A stretch of DNA of 64,000 bases, from assembly GCA_025558095.1 (NCBI GenBank), contig JAIVFI010000006.1, positions 496,001-560,000 of the forward strand, read 5' to 3'. Shown piece after piece: positions 1 to 8,524 of the stretch; position 1 is the first letter of the stretch, and every line of letters starts with the position of its first letter. A program made the position numbers and the translations under genes. The notes under the pieces are model-generated. The model did no database searches, had not been told where the DNA came from, and worked only from the letters and a program-made list of their open reading frames with translations. The stretch is from Hyaloraphidium curvatum (taxonomy: Eukaryota; Monoblepharomycota; Hyaloraphidiomycetes; Hyaloraphidiales; Hyaloraphidiaceae).

Positions 1-34
1 GGCTCCTCCCCGCTCGCACACTCGGTCGCCGTCG

Positions 35-1534
35 ATGGACAGCCATTGGCCCCCGTCTGCCACGAAGAGCCCTTTTATTGCGCTCCAGGAGGAGAATGCC
101 TTGCTCAGGCAAAAGCTGGCCAAGCAGGAAGAGCTGCTCCTGGCCGCGGTCGGGGTCATTGGCAATCTCGAGTCGGAGACGGAGCTCTTGCGGAGCGTCG
201 TGCAGCGGCTTTCGAACGAGCTGGAGGCTGCAATGGCGTCGGAGTCGCGCCCCTTGGAGGTTGCTCCACCGGCGGCGGAGCTCGAGGTGCCGTTGCCCGA
301 GCCACCCGAAATCGAAGAAACCACTGGCGCTGGTCTGGCCGAACCATCCTTCGATCTCGACGCCGTTCCGCCTCCGGAAGAGGAGGAGAGCATCTCTATT
401 GCCGTGGAAATCGCTGGCGAAGATGCCACGACTGATGCGCGGCGTCCCTCTGAACCCCTGCCAGAGCCCGACGGGCTCGAGGCCGAAGTTGGGGTTGAAT
501 CCTTCGGCTTTACGGACTCTGATCGGACTCCTGCGGTGCAAGAGCCAGTGGTGCTCGAACCCTTCGGTTTCATGCTGTCCGATCAAGTCCCGGAGGCGGA
601 AGTTCCGGAGGCGCGAGAGCCTGAGGCGCAAGAGCCCGACGCGGTCGAACCAACCGAGAACGGCGATTGGCAGCTGGATTCCCCGCCCGTTGTCATGGTC
701 GAGGAGGCCGTGGAGGGAGGGTCCGAAGAAGTGGCCGATATTGGTGCCGAGGAGATGCCGGCCGGACTGGAGGAAGAGTCGTTGCGCGTGGATGACGAGT
801 CGGTGCGTTCATTTGGCGAGGTGTACGAGCTATGGACCCCGGACCATGTGGATGTGGAGATGTTTGGCAGCTTGAGTCTTGCCACGGAGAGCAAGACCAT
901 CGAAGCGGCGGTCGTGGCAAAGGTCTCTGAAACGGAGGAAGCGTCTGCCATCGCAGGGAGCGGAATGGTTGTCATGGAAGACAACGTGGTCGAGGCAGAG
1001 ATGGTCTCGCAAGAAGTCGAGGTTTCTGCCGTAATTGAGGACGAAGGGAGCGTGCATGTTCAGGACTCGGCAGCCGTGGACTTGTCTTTTGAGGTCGCGG
1101 GGATGACCCAGCCCGAGAACCTGCTGGACGAAACCCAGCCGGACTTCTTGGTCGAACCCAGCTTCGATGCGAGTGTCGCCGACAGGACGGTCCTTTCGGC
1201 TCTCGACAGCCTCTTCGTCGCACAGGGCGGGCCCGACGCCGACGACGCCGATTTCGACCCAGGCATGCTCCTCGACTCCCTGTCGCCGTTCGAGCGCCTG
1301 CCGTCGGTTCCGAGCTTCCCATTGGACCTGCCGACGGATCTGCCGAGGGCGCCGGACCACGAGCCGGTTTCGCGGGGGCCGACGCCCCAGAGCTCGCCGC
1401 AGCGCAGGGGTTCCACAGCGAGCGCGAACGGGGTGCCGCGCCCAGACTCGCCAGTGAAGAACCCTTCCCCGACCCGGTCGTTCGCAAAGACGGCCACGAT
1501 GGTCACCAAGATCAAGACGCGGCTCGGGGTTTGA
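35..1534 (+). CDS. Hypothetical acidic protein with N-terminal coiled coil (499 aa)
   Basis: I do not recognise this protein. It is a single open frame with an ATG close to the left edge, so an upstream exon cannot be excluded. Residues about 15-65 form a leucine-rich coiled coil, starting near the motif IALQEENALLRQKLAKQEEL. Residues 75-400 are strongly acidic and low in complexity, and look disordered. They carry an imperfect internal repeat, ESFGFTDSDRTP followed by EPFGFMLSDQVP. The last 60 residues are basic and Ser/Pro-rich and end in KIKTRLGV. It converges on PAF1 with a 134-bp gap. The open frame and amphipathic start support a real gene, but I see nothing that defines a function. Confidence 0.6.
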   Translation: MDSHWPPSATKSPFIALQEENALLRQKLAKQEELLLAAVGVIGNLESETELLRSVVQRLSNELEAAMASESRPLEVAPPAAELEVPLPEPPEIEETTGAGLAEPSFDLDAVPPPEEEESISIAVEIAGEDATTDARRPSEPLPEPDGLEAEVGVESFGFTDSDRTPAVQEPVVLEPFGFMLSDQVPEAEVPEAREPEAQEPDAVEPTENGDWQLDSPPVVMVEEAVEGGSEEVADIGAEEMPAGLEEESLRVDDESVRSFGEVYELWTPDHVDVEMFGSLSLATESKTIEAAVVAKVSETEEASAIAGSGMVVMEDNVVEAEMVSQEVEVSAVIEDEGSVHVQDSAAVDLSFEVAGMTQPENLLDETQPDFLVEPSFDASVADRTVLSALDSLFVAQGGPDADDADFDPGMLLDSLSPFERLPSVPSFPLDLPTDLPRAPDHEPVSRGPTPQSSPQRRGSTASANGVPRPDSPVKNPSPTRSFAKTATMVTKIKTRLGV

Positions 1535-1668
1535 GAAGAGGAAGGAAGAGGGGCGACAACGCGGCGCACGGTTGGGGTCTTGTGCCTGGATTGAATGAAA
1601 AAGAGTCTTTTGAACCTCGTGACTATCTACAGTGCCATGGTATAGCCGCCACCCGATGCCACGGGCGC

Positions 1669-3230
1669 TCAATCGCCGGCCGCCCGCTGTTCCGGCAAGT
1701 ACACGTCCCGGATGATGATTTCCGCATCCTCGGGGGAGCAGATCTGCTCCAGCTGGTGCCTCTTCTCCTCGATCTCCTCCTCCGTCCAGTCCCGGCTGCG
1801 GAGCTTGATTATCTGCGCGGGCTCCTGCTGCTGCGGTTCGTCCTTTGCCTTGTCGTGACCCTGCCGACCGGTTTCGTCAGCCGTTGGCGCCAAATCAGCT
1901 CGCAGCTGCCCCCCACCTTTGCTCTCCGCTTCTTGAACCGCATCGTGGCGTGGATCATCGAATACAAAGCCGCGGCGCCGCCCTTTTCGCCGCGGATCGC
2001 GAGCGCGAAACGCCGATTCCGGACGTCCTTGGAATACTCGAACCCGTAGTTCCGCACGTGGCTGTAGTCGTACTCCTGGAGAACGAAACCGATGAGGCAG
2101 CCGACAGGGCAGATCTTGGGTGACTACCCACCTCGTCCTCGAGCTCGAAGTCGAACTTCCGTTTCTGCAGCAGCTTGGAGAAGCTCTCCTCCGTCGGCAG
2201 GTACATGCACGCAAAATCCGACTCGAGGTAGTAGATCGCCTCCTGGACCCTGAGCACCTCGGGATCCTCCTCGTCCGGTATCGCCGCGTCCTTGGCGTCC
2301 GCGCCGACCCGGATCTCCCGCCCCGTGGGGTCGTCGTGGAAGACCGTGTGGATGTAGTTGTTGGTCCAGTTCTCAAAGTCCGGGAACACGGGGATGGCCT
2401 CGACGGCCGTGACGTGCGGCTTGCGCTCGTGCCGCAGCTCCTCCAGCCGCGCCGTCTTTTGCTGCACGCGGTCAAAGGTGCGCCGGATGGCGGAGAGCTG
2501 GCCCGCGGGGGTGCGATCCAGCGGGCGGGAAAAAGCCTCGTTGGCAACGGAGAGGCCCATTCTGGAAGAGGGAAGCCGTCAGTGGGGGCAGATGCCGAGC
2601 GGGTGGGGGGAACCAACTGTGACTCGACCGACGTCTTGGTGGTCCCGAACACACGGCTCTCGTTCGAGATGTACTGCGTGGCGCGGAGAAAGACGTCGTT
2701 CCGTTTCCCGCTGAGGCCCGTGACGGCCTTTGGCAGCGCCATGCCCTCGTCGGGGTGCCACAGCAGCGCGCGGTCCGCCTCGTGCAGCTCCGCCTCGGGC
2801 ACCGGGTTCCCCGAGTCTGCAGGCCGGGCGGCAGTCATCAGAGGATACCCACAGGCGAGCTGGACGGCCACGCACCCAGGCCCTTGCCCTTCTCTGCCAG
2901 CTCGCGGTCGAACACGCCCATCTCGATCATGTCGACCGGCATGCCCAGCTCCGCGTCCGTCGGCAGCACGTCCGTTGTCTGCAGCGCGGCCACTGCGCGC
3001 GCATCGTAGCGGAACGCGGCGTCGGGTGCGATCGGCGCGGCGAGCAGCTTCGGCGCGAACGGCGGCGGCGGCAGCGCGTTTGTGAAGGAGAGCGCGTACG
3101 CGAAGTCGTAGCCGGGTTTCTTGGCGGGCGGCTTCGCGGCGGGCTTCGCCGGCCGCGACGACGACGTCGGCGGCCGCGAGGAGGAGTGCGGAGGCCCGGG
3201 CGGAGGCCGGCGCGGCGCGGACGCCGACAT
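1669..3230 (-). CDS. PAF1: RNA polymerase II-associated factor PAF1, PAF1 complex subunit
   Basis: PAF1 is a core subunit of the nuclear PAF1 complex, which travels with RNA polymerase II and supports elongation and histone modification. Exons on the minus strand are 3230-2876, 2816-2618, 2561-2132, 2075-1917 and 1860-1669. They join to 444 residues, and all four introns are 56-59 nt. The N-terminus is Pro/Ser-rich and low in complexity. It is followed by the family hallmark TNALPPPPFAPKLL, then YISNESRVFG, and a long central domain with FPDFENWTNNYIHTVFHD. Near residue 350 is DYSHVRNYGFEYSKD. The C-terminus is charged. The gene is divergent from the glycosyltransferase-like gene with a 126-bp shared upstream region. 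Frame agreement at every junction and the motif order make the identification firm. Confidence 0.9.
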
Positions 3231-3356
3231 CGTGGGGGCGGTCTGCCTGGTCGCGGGCGACGCTGTGACGCGGCGCCAAACACCAGGGACGCCCACTGAC
3301 TCCGACGTACACCGAACCGGCAAATCGCCACGGGGGCCCCTTGATACTATGTCCCG

Positions 3357-4532
3357 ATGGCCCGTCTTCCCCCATCGATGGGCCCCATAACCATTGACCT
3401 GCGGACCGTGCTGGCCTTGCTTCTTCTGCATGCTTTCTTCTTCACCGCTTTCCCGCATGCGACGCACACAGGCTCGAGCCTCTCCCGCCAATGCTCTGGA
3501 TTCGGACGCAAAGTCGACGTCTTTGTCGTCGCCGCGCACGATGCGATGCCAATGCTCGAGGCGTTGATCCGATCCCTGAACCTTTTCATGCCGTGCCGCG
3601 GCACCCTGCATATCTTTGCGGACGAACCCGACCTCGCCCGCGTGCAGGTGTGGGCTGCCGGAGCCACGCTGGGCAACGCTGTGATTCGACCTTTTGTCGC
3701 CCCGCCGTCGTTCAGCGATGTGGAGGGCTACGTCCTGCAATCTTGGTTCATGTTCTACGCGGACAAGTACGTCAGCCCTACTGCAGAGTACGTCATGTTT
3801 ATGGACACCGATTCTCTTCTATCGTTGCCGGTCACAAAGAAGGCGCTGATGACCTCTGACGGCAAGCTCTACCTGCCCGGCTGGGATCTCAAAACCGCAA
3901 CCCAGTTCTACGCCCCCTGCAGACATTTCCTAGGATCTGGATGCGGTACCAACTTCATGGCCTACTTTCCGTTTTCCATGCCAAAGAGCTCGTTCGCGCG
4001 ATTGCGTGCGGCCATCGAGGCGCACACGAAAACGGACTTTGACACTGCTTTTCTGCACTGGCACGCCTCAAAGTCACCGGCCCAACGCCGCACATTCTCC
4101 CAGTTCTTCATCATGGGGAACTACATGGTGGAATTCGAGCCCGACCGGGTGGAACACATCCACTGCCCGCACGTGACCGCCCTCAAGGACACCGATGCGT
4201 GCAGGCACTACGTCCATCCAGGCTTCCACTACGGCTGGCGGACCTGCCAGTACGTCGGGTCCTGCCGCGCCGGCCACTACCAGATCCACGTCGGCGACGG
4301 CAAGGTCTTCACCCACAAGCTCAGCATGGAGCTGATGAAGTACCACGAGGAGGTCCTCATGTACGGTTACTGCCTCGCATGGCGCCTGAAGAACCCCAGG
4401 GCGGAGGATGCCGAGATTCCGGGCGGATGCACGCAGGACATGTTCTATTTTGTCCATTCGGAGGCACTGACTTACCCCAAGCTGCCGCAAGACTTCAGCT
4501 TTATCAAGGAACGCTTTACCCCAGACTACTAG
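3357..4532 (+). CDS. Type II membrane protein resembling a Golgi glycosyltransferase (391 aa)
   Basis: This intronless gene encodes a short cytoplasmic tail, one hydrophobic anchor at residues about 17-32, and a lumenal domain. That is the topology of Golgi glycosyltransferases. The anchor is followed by VDVFVVAAHDAMPMLEALI, a start typical of GT-A folds, and by FMDTDSL near 150-152. FMDTDSL reads as a DxD metal/nucleotide-sugar site. The second half is Cys/His/aromatic-rich (for example CRHFLGSGCGTNF) and could be disulfide-bonded. I cannot assign it to a numbered GT family or a substrate. Placement in a glycosyltransferase fold is inference from the topology and DxD; the open frame itself is clear. 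Confidence 0.65.
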   Translation: MARLPPSMGPITIDLRTVLALLLLHAFFFTAFPHATHTGSSLSRQCSGFGRKVDVFVVAAHDAMPMLEALIRSLNLFMPCRGTLHIFADEPDLARVQVWAAGATLGNAVIRPFVAPPSFSDVEGYVLQSWFMFYADKYVSPTAEYVMFMDTDSLLSLPVTKKALMTSDGKLYLPGWDLKTATQFYAPCRHFLGSGCGTNFMAYFPFSMPKSSFARLRAAIEAHTKTDFDTAFLHWHASKSPAQRRTFSQFFIMGNYMVEFEPDRVEHIHCPHVTALKDTDACRHYVHPGFHYGWRTCQYVGSCRAGHYQIHVGDGKVFTHKLSMELMKYHEEVLMYGYCLAWRLKNPRAEDAEIPGGCTQDMFYFVHSEALTYPKLPQDFSFIKERFTPDY

Positions 4533-4717
4533 ACTGCTAGAATGTCTGTCTAGATCGATCATGACTCGATTGCCTGCCGCGCGTCCATATTTCTGACGGC
4601 CAATTTGCCGCGGATGCTGTCGGGTCGTCTAGGGGCGGCGGAGGCAGTCAGGGGGAGCCGCGATCGAAACAGCGGGACGAAACCCCGAACCCCTGGCCAG
4701 GCCCAGCATCTCGCGCA

Positions 4718-6832
4718 ATGAAGCCCGAGCGCCCGTCGCTCTCACGCACTGCCGCGCTCCGGAGCGACGCGTCGCCGACCTTGGTGACTCCGCGCGCCGG
4801 GGAGGTCGGGACACTGCCCCATTCGACCTCGAAGCTCCTCCGCAAATCTTCTGTGATTTCGAAGCGATTGGCCCAGCTATCGTTGAATGGGACCCCGAGC
4901 GGCGCGGAACCTGCCCTTTCCGATGGAGATTCCGCGTCATCGGACACGGAGGACGTGCCTGAGGTCCCTGCCGAGCTCGACTTTCCGGACCCGATCATCC
5001 CCCACCCTGGTTACCTTGACGAACGAGGGCCCGAAAGCAAGGAGCCGGACTACCTCCAGTTGATCCTTAACGCCAAGGTATACGACGTTGCCAAGGAAAC
5101 TGCGCTGCACTACGCGCCGCGCTTGAGCGACAAGCTCGGGAACCGCATCTATCTCAAGAGGGAGGATACGCAGCCCGTATTCAGCTTCAAGGTCCGCGGG
5201 GCGTACAACCGAATGTTTCATTTGTCTCCCGCGGAGAAGAAGCGCGGCGTCTCGTGCGTATCGGCGGGCAACCACGCGCAGGGGGTGGCCCTCGCGGCGA
5301 AGCGACTCGGCGTCAGGGCTTCCATCTTCATGGTGATTCCATTTGCTGCAGCCCCTACTCAGTTCAATCCCCTAATTTGGCCTCCTTTCGCCAGCCCACG
5401 ACCGCCCCATTAATAAAGGCGAGACTTTCGCGCTTCGCCGAGCTTGCGATGTACTTACTTGGCGCATCAAGGTCGACAACGTCCGACGGGTGGGAGGGGA
5501 CTGCGTCGAAATCATCATGATCGGCTCTTCTTTCGACGAGTGCAAGCGGGAATGCCTGCGCGTTACGAAGGAGAAGGGTCTCGTCTTCATTCCCCCTTTC
5601 GATGACCCTTACGTGGTCGCCGGCCAGGTTTGCTCGAATCCTGTTACACCTTTCGAATGCTCACAGTGCTTCCGGCCGCCAGGGCACCATTGGGCTCGAG
5701 ATCCTGAAGCAGATCGACAGCGAGCGGCTGGACGCGGTATTCGTGAGTGTCGGCGGCGGGGGTCTGATCGCCGGAGTCGCGGCCTTCATCAAGCGCGTGC
5801 GGCCCGAAGTCCGTGTGATCGGCGTGAACACGGTGGATAGCGACGCGATGCTGCAGGGGCTCCGGCTCGGGGAGAACATCAAGCTAGACAAGGTCGGCAT
5901 ATTCAGCGACGGAACAGCCGTCGCCCAGGTCGGCGTGGAGACTCTTCGCCTCGCGAAGAAGTACGTCGACGACATGGTGACTTGCGGCACAGACGAGATT
6001 TGCTCGGCGATCCAGTTCGTGTTTGAGGGTGAGTAACACTGCAACACTGTGTGCAGTGTGAAACTTAGCCACTGTTCGTCTAGACACGCGAGCCGTGCTG
6101 GAGCCCAGCGGTGGCCTCGCCGTCGCCGGGATGATCAAGTACCTGAAGGCGAATCCCCAGCTAAAGGGAGGCACGTTCGTGGCGATCCTGTGCGGCGCCA
6201 ACATCCCGTTCGATCGCCTGCGCTTCGTCACGGAGCGCGCGCGCTGGGGTTCCGGAGACGAGGCGCTGATCGGATGCATCATCCCCGAGCGCCGCGGCGC
6301 GGTCTTTGCGATGCTGCGGCTCATGAAGAAGTCGTGCCACATAGTGGGCATTACTTACCGCTACAGCGAATACCCGGAAAGCATCGCCCGCGTGTTCCTC
6401 GGCTTCCAGATCAGGCCTGACGCGGGATACCCCGACGGCCCGACAGGCGTCAAGGACGTGCTTCAGAAGCTGCAGGAAAGCGATGCGACAGTGGAAGTTA
6501 TGGACCTCACGGGCGATGAGCTCGCAAAGACCCACGTGCGGCACATCCTCGGCGCACCAAGATCGCCATCGACCGAGCGCCTATTCTCCTTCCACTTTGT
6601 CGAAGTTCCCGGGGCCTTCTTCGACTTTGTGGCCGAGATCGACCGGCTCGAGTGGAATTTGTCGCTGGTGCAGTACCGCGCCAGTGCTGGGGATCTCGGA
6701 TACGTCCTTGTAGGGGTGATTTTGGAAGATGGTGAGACGGAGGCGTTCGAGGCTTTCCTGGAAGAGGTTGGACAAAAGTACCCCTGGAAAGAAGTCACGA
6801 ACTGGACCGTCGTCGAAAAGTTCATGCGTTAA
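4718..6832 (+). CDS. ilvA: Threonine deaminase (threonine ammonia-lyase), biosynthetic type
   Basis: This PLP enzyme converts threonine to 2-oxobutyrate, the first step of isoleucine synthesis. Exons are 4718-5332, 5395-5418, 5472-5627, 5683-6028 and 6084-6832, giving 629 residues. The first 90 residues are a Ser/Arg-rich extension that could be an organelle presequence. The PLP lysine lies in [12 protein letters not shown] (Lys158), and the phosphate-binding Gly loop is [11 protein letters not shown]. The C-terminal third carries ACT-like regulatory repeats, consistent with isoleucine feedback. Exon 2 is only 24 nt (PTTAPLIK) and the next intron is GC-AG; without them the conserved stretch [19 protein letters not shown] is lost. 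Presence of this enzyme argues against an animal host. Confidence 0.92.
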
Positions 6833-7048
6833 ACACAAGACAGCTGTATCTAGTAGTCTTTATCACACACACATTCGTGGCTTTGTCGAGTTCTCACTAC
6901 GCTACGCTGTAACTGGCATCCGCTCAAACTCGGGCCCCAGAGGCGCAATGGTGTCCTCGGGAGCACCATAGCGCTCCTCTGCCCACACATTTGCTCTACG
7001 GTGGTAGCCTCGCACTAAGAGAGTTGATGCTCAGTCAATCACGCCGAG

Positions 7049-7759
7049 TCAAGCGAAGCCGCGCCCACCTTCCCAGAAGCCCGGGGCGTCTTCTTCCGCA
7101 AAGGTGACGGTCGTAAGCCATTTTGCTGACTTCCACAGGTAAAGGTGCGGGAAAAGGATGCGCACAGTGCCGTGCTCGATCGGTATCGGGATCTGGCCGT
7201 CCAGTCCGTAAACGAGATAAACGTCCGCGCGCTCCACATCCTTTCGGGGCAGATTCGTGGTGTACCCTTCAACGGTTGCCTCATAGAGGAACTGCCAATT
7301 GGGCGGGATGATGGAGCGGCACCTTTCGATGATCTTGCTGAACGGGACCCCAATCCACTCCACATCCAGGGCGCTCCACGTCGTGACACAGTGCACGTCG
7401 CACACGTACGACTCTTCACCGAGCGCCCTGATGTCAGCGAGGCTCAGCTCGATAGCCCCCAGCTTGGACGTCACTTTGAGCTTCCAAGTTGCCATGTCGA
7501 TCACCGGCCGGTGCCCCAGGTCCAGCACCTGGAAGCGGCGAGACAGGTGGTTCCCGGGGGGGATACGAGGGTTCTCCTGCGACGTATGGGCGCCGGCCTC
7601 CGGCTCGATCTTCCGGAAGGTCTTCTTCTTCTGGGTCTGCGCATCCTTCTCTTTGCGGTCAATCTCCCTCTGGGCCTTTGCATCGATAGCCAGCTGGGCC
7701 GGTTCTTCCGGCGGGGCGACATCGTCCTCGGGAAACGCTCCGGGAATAGAGGACGACAT
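7049..7759 (-). CDS. Molybdopterin-dependent oxidoreductase, bacterial YuiH/sulfite-oxidase-like type
   Basis: This 236-residue protein consists of a charged N-terminus (1-70) and a single sulfite-oxidase-fold molybdopterin domain. The domain shows CDVHCVTTWSALDVEW, where Cys124 is the expected molybdenum-ligating cysteine. It also has EGYTTNLPRKDV, IEHGTVRILFPHLYLWKSAKW and a final EDAPGFWE, in the order found in small bacterial oxidoreductases of this type. There is no cytochrome b5 or dimerisation domain as in animal sulfite oxidase, so the substrate is unknown. It ends just after GFWE, where bacterial relatives usually run 15-20 residues further. The gene is intronless and close to bacterial homologues in motif detail, so acquisition by transfer is plausible. 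An in-frame GTG extends upstream to 7894, but the ATG at 7759 was chosen. Confidence 0.8.
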   Translation of the reverse strand: MSSSIPGAFPEDDVAPPEEPAQLAIDAKAQREIDRKEKDAQTQKKKTFRKIEPEAGAHTSQENPRIPPGNHLSRRFQVLDLGHRPVIDMATWKLKVTSKLGAIELSLADIRALGEESYVCDVHCVTTWSALDVEWIGVPFSKIIERCRSIIPPNWQFLYEATVEGYTTNLPRKDVERADVYLVYGLDGQIPIPIEHGTVRILFPHLYLWKSAKWLTTVTFAEEDAPGFWEGGRGFA

Positions 7760-7903
7760 TGTGCGGCCGACTTCTGCTTTGCGCTCTAGCCAAAGAAAGA
7801 CGGGCTGACCGTCTCGGGCCAACCGCGTGGATAAGAGGTGTGGCAAGCGTCCGTCCAAAGGATTATTGTGCACACCGGACGAGCGTTCACACAATCGGTA
7901 GCC

Positions 7904-8405
7904 ATGATTATCCCCGTGGTGAGTACTCTAGAGGCGACGGACATGCTTGTGTCTGTCGTGGGCGGTCGAGGGGAGTTCGGCAGAGCTCTGACGTCCACCT
8001 GCCCCCTTTCGCGATTGCTCTCGCAGCGCTGTTTCTCGTGCGGAAAGGGTGCGTTGTACCCTGTTGTCGATCAGGATCTTTGCTAAAGGCTTTATTGTCT
8101 GTTGCTCATCGCGTCGTGGGGGCTGCTTCGTGGTTCACAGTCCTCGGGGACAAGTGGGAGGCCTACCTCGAGTACATCGCCACGGACGTCTACAAAGATG
8201 ATCCGACGGTCGATGGCTCTTCCGAGGGGTGCGTTTGTTATGCTGCGTGGTTTTACTGTCGACCGGGCCATCTCATGTGGTCCTCGCCTGTTCCTTCAGC
8301 CGCGCTCTGGATCGCCTCGGCCTGACGCGGTACTGCTGCCGGCGAATGATCCTCACACACGTGGACCTCATCGAGAAGCTGCTGCACTACAGCGCAAAGA
8401 GCTGA
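7904..8405 (+). CDS. POLR2L: RNA polymerase subunit RPB10 (RPABC5), shared by Pol I, II and III
   Basis: RPB10 is a small zinc-binding subunit shared by the three nuclear RNA polymerases. Exons 7904-7918, 8027-8048, 8141-8228 and 8300-8405 join to 76 residues. The signature [20 protein letters not shown] is rebuilt only across the first two introns. The C-terminal half gives [20 protein letters not shown]. The four zinc cysteines (CxxC and CC) are all present. Between them is a longer spacer ([16 protein letters not shown]) than usual, so the protein is about 9 residues longer than yeast or human RPB10. Introns are 108, 92 and 71 nt, longer than the window norm. It was missed by simple ORF reading because exon 2 is only 22 nt. 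It is divergent from the molybdopterin gene with a 144-bp gap. Confidence 0.93.
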
Positions 8406-8524
8406 GCTCGACAACACGGACGTTACAGAGTCAGAGACGATACCCATCACCAATTGTAGACTCTCAATCAAACGCTTTGTCACATGGTATCTGCAGTTGC
8501 CGGGTTCCTTGGTATCGAATCGGG

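Noticed and set aside
830-1672. 280-codon minus-strand open frame antisense to the first gene
   Set aside because: High GC gives long shadow frames; the sequence is Arg-rich and has no motif, while the plus-strand frame has a clear coiled coil.
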